From positions 1-5,981 of the forward strand of contig DTUG01000234.1 of the NCBI GenBank assembly GCA_012964275.1: a stretch of DNA of 5,981 bases. Direction: 5' to 3'. How positions within the stretch are numbered: position 1 is the first letter of the stretch; each line of letters opens with the position of its first letter. Below the pieces are notes generated by a model. It was given only the letters and a program-made list of their open reading frames with translations. It was not told where the DNA came from and did not search any database. The translations under genes were made by a program, and so were the position numbers. This DNA is from Fidelibacterota bacterium (GTDB lineage: Bacteria; Fidelibacterota; Marinisomatia; Marinisomatales; UBA1611). Below are positions 5,199 through 5,981 of this stretch, piece by piece.

Positions 5199-5981
5199 TT
5201 ATGCTGTTTGATGGTTTTCCCAACATACGGGAAAAAGAGGGTGAATCATAGAATCACCTTGCTTAAAAGTAAGTTCGGGGAAAGGAGGTGATGTTTTCCC
5301 GGGCCGTTCAGCAAAGACAGTATCATCTCCCAACCAGCGGGACGAGAAGGCCCTGCGCCTTGTAGATTGTCGAGGATTTCCAGCTCCCGCATGAAGGGTT
5401 TTAAAGTGGAACACAATGCAATCCCCTGGCTCCAGGTCCCATGACAAAATCTCGTATTGATCGCGATTGGATTCAATATCGGGAATGGGATCAAAACTCT
5501 TGGGTTTGTAATCATATTCTTCATGGGTTAGGAATTTCTTTGGCATGAACATTTTCCCCCATATGTGAGATCCGGATATAAATTCTAAACCATACTCTCT
5601 CGGAACGGGATCAAGAGGTAGCCAAATACTGCCTACCTGCTCTCCATCCACACAATAGTAGGGTTGATCGTGGTGCCACGGTGTTTTTTCCGATGTTCCT
5701 GGTTCCTTGACTAAAATATGTTCATGAAAAAGCCGGACCTGGCGACTTTTCGTCAATTGCCCCGCTATCTTTGCTGCCGGTGAATTAAATAGAAATTCTT
5801 GGTATTCAGGAATCCTTTGCCAGTTGCAGTAATCATCGTAGAAATCTCCTTTTTTGTCTTTTGGAGTATATTGACAAGCGTAAGGTCCTGGATCTTTTCG
5901 ATTCTTCTCTATCCCTTCAGCCAAAAGTGAAAGCCATCCAATGTTAAATACCTTTTTGAGCAAAATGGCTCCTTTTTCGGA
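5199..5981 (-). CDS. Phytanoyl-CoA dioxygenase (PhyH)-family oxygenase, 5' end cut by window edge
   Basis: This is the C-terminal 260 residues of a PhyH-type non-haem Fe(II)/2-oxoglutarate-dependent oxygenase, which hydroxylates a small molecule while converting 2-oxoglutarate to succinate and CO2. The iron triad is visible: His and Asp of HxD in WHHDQPYY (codons 5673-5675 and 5667-5669) and the distal His of TLHAG (5391-5393). Arginines of RRRAFSSRW after it are candidates for binding the 2-oxoglutarate carboxylate. The segments WLPLDPV, NGLEF-like YGLEFISGSH and GDCIVFH are typical of the fold. The first in-frame start-like codon is a TTG at 5961-5963, but the frame stays open to the edge and reads SEKGAILLKKVFN, the start of a PhyH domain (consensus-like GAVVLRGVF). 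I therefore treat the gene as 5'-truncated by the window. The C-terminus (RPGKTSPPFPEL...HPLFPVCW) is a recurrent tail of one PhyH subgroup. The substrate is unknown. Confidence 0.9.
   Translation of the reverse strand, partial: SEKGAILLKKVFNIGWLSLLAEGIEKNRKDPGPYACQYTPKDKKGDFYDDYCNWQRIPEYQEFLFNSPAAKIAGQLTKSRQVRLFHEHILVKEPGTSEKTPWHHDQPYYCVDGEQVGSIWLPLDPVPREYGLEFISGSHIWGKMFMPKKFLTHEEYDYKPKSFDPIPDIESNRDQYEILSWDLEPGDCIVFHFKTLHAGAGNPRQSTRRRAFSSRWLGDDTVFAERPGKTSPPFPELTFKQGDSMIHPLFPVCWENHQTA

Noticed and set aside
5246..5524. 92-codon minus-strand open frame within the oxygenase gene
   Set aside because: It is out of frame with conserved PhyH motifs and contains no recognisable domain.

Overview
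The window looks like chromosomal DNA of a Gram-negative, AT-rich (roughly 40% GC by eye), probably free-living bacterium. A FabA-type dehydratase, a lipoprotein with a classical lipobox and compact spacing with overlapping gene ends point to a Gram-negative cell. I see no mobile element, CRISPR array, rRNA or tRNA. Phylum cannot be fixed from the sequence. An uncultivated marine lineage (for example Marinimicrobia-like) is only an impression.

Left part (1-1063, minus strand): the N-terminal part of the universal ATPase YchF, cut by the window edge, lies 36 nt downstream of fabA (3-hydroxydecanoyl-ACP dehydratase/isomerase), so the two may be co-transcribed. Divergent from fabA, across a 128-nt gap, is an enoyl-ACP reductase of the FabI/FabL type (1192-1974). 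FabA introduces the double bond and the reductase removes trans-2 double bonds, so this head-to-head pair holds two consecutive steps of fatty acid elongation. A small PAP2-family membrane phosphatase (2041-2541) follows the reductase on the same strand. It could serve lipid or undecaprenyl phosphate turnover.

Middle (2529-5113, minus strand): an EamA/DMT-type permease, an MFS permease and a small TPR lipoprotein run in one direction. The first two overlap by 8 nt, and a 40-nt gap precedes the third, so this is a likely operon. Its last gene overlaps the 3' end of the PAP2 gene by 13 nt, tail to tail. Right end (5199-5981, minus strand): a phytanoyl-CoA dioxygenase (PhyH)-like Fe(II)/2-oxoglutarate oxygenase whose true start lies beyond the window. 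An 85-nt AT-rich gap with a perfect 9-bp inverted repeat separates it from the EamA gene.

Most of this is ordinary housekeeping and accessory metabolism. I found no convincing undescribed system. The points worth a second look are the divergent fabA/enoyl reductase pair, the Asp-to-Gln change in the PAP2 active site, the paired transporters and several start-site corrections.
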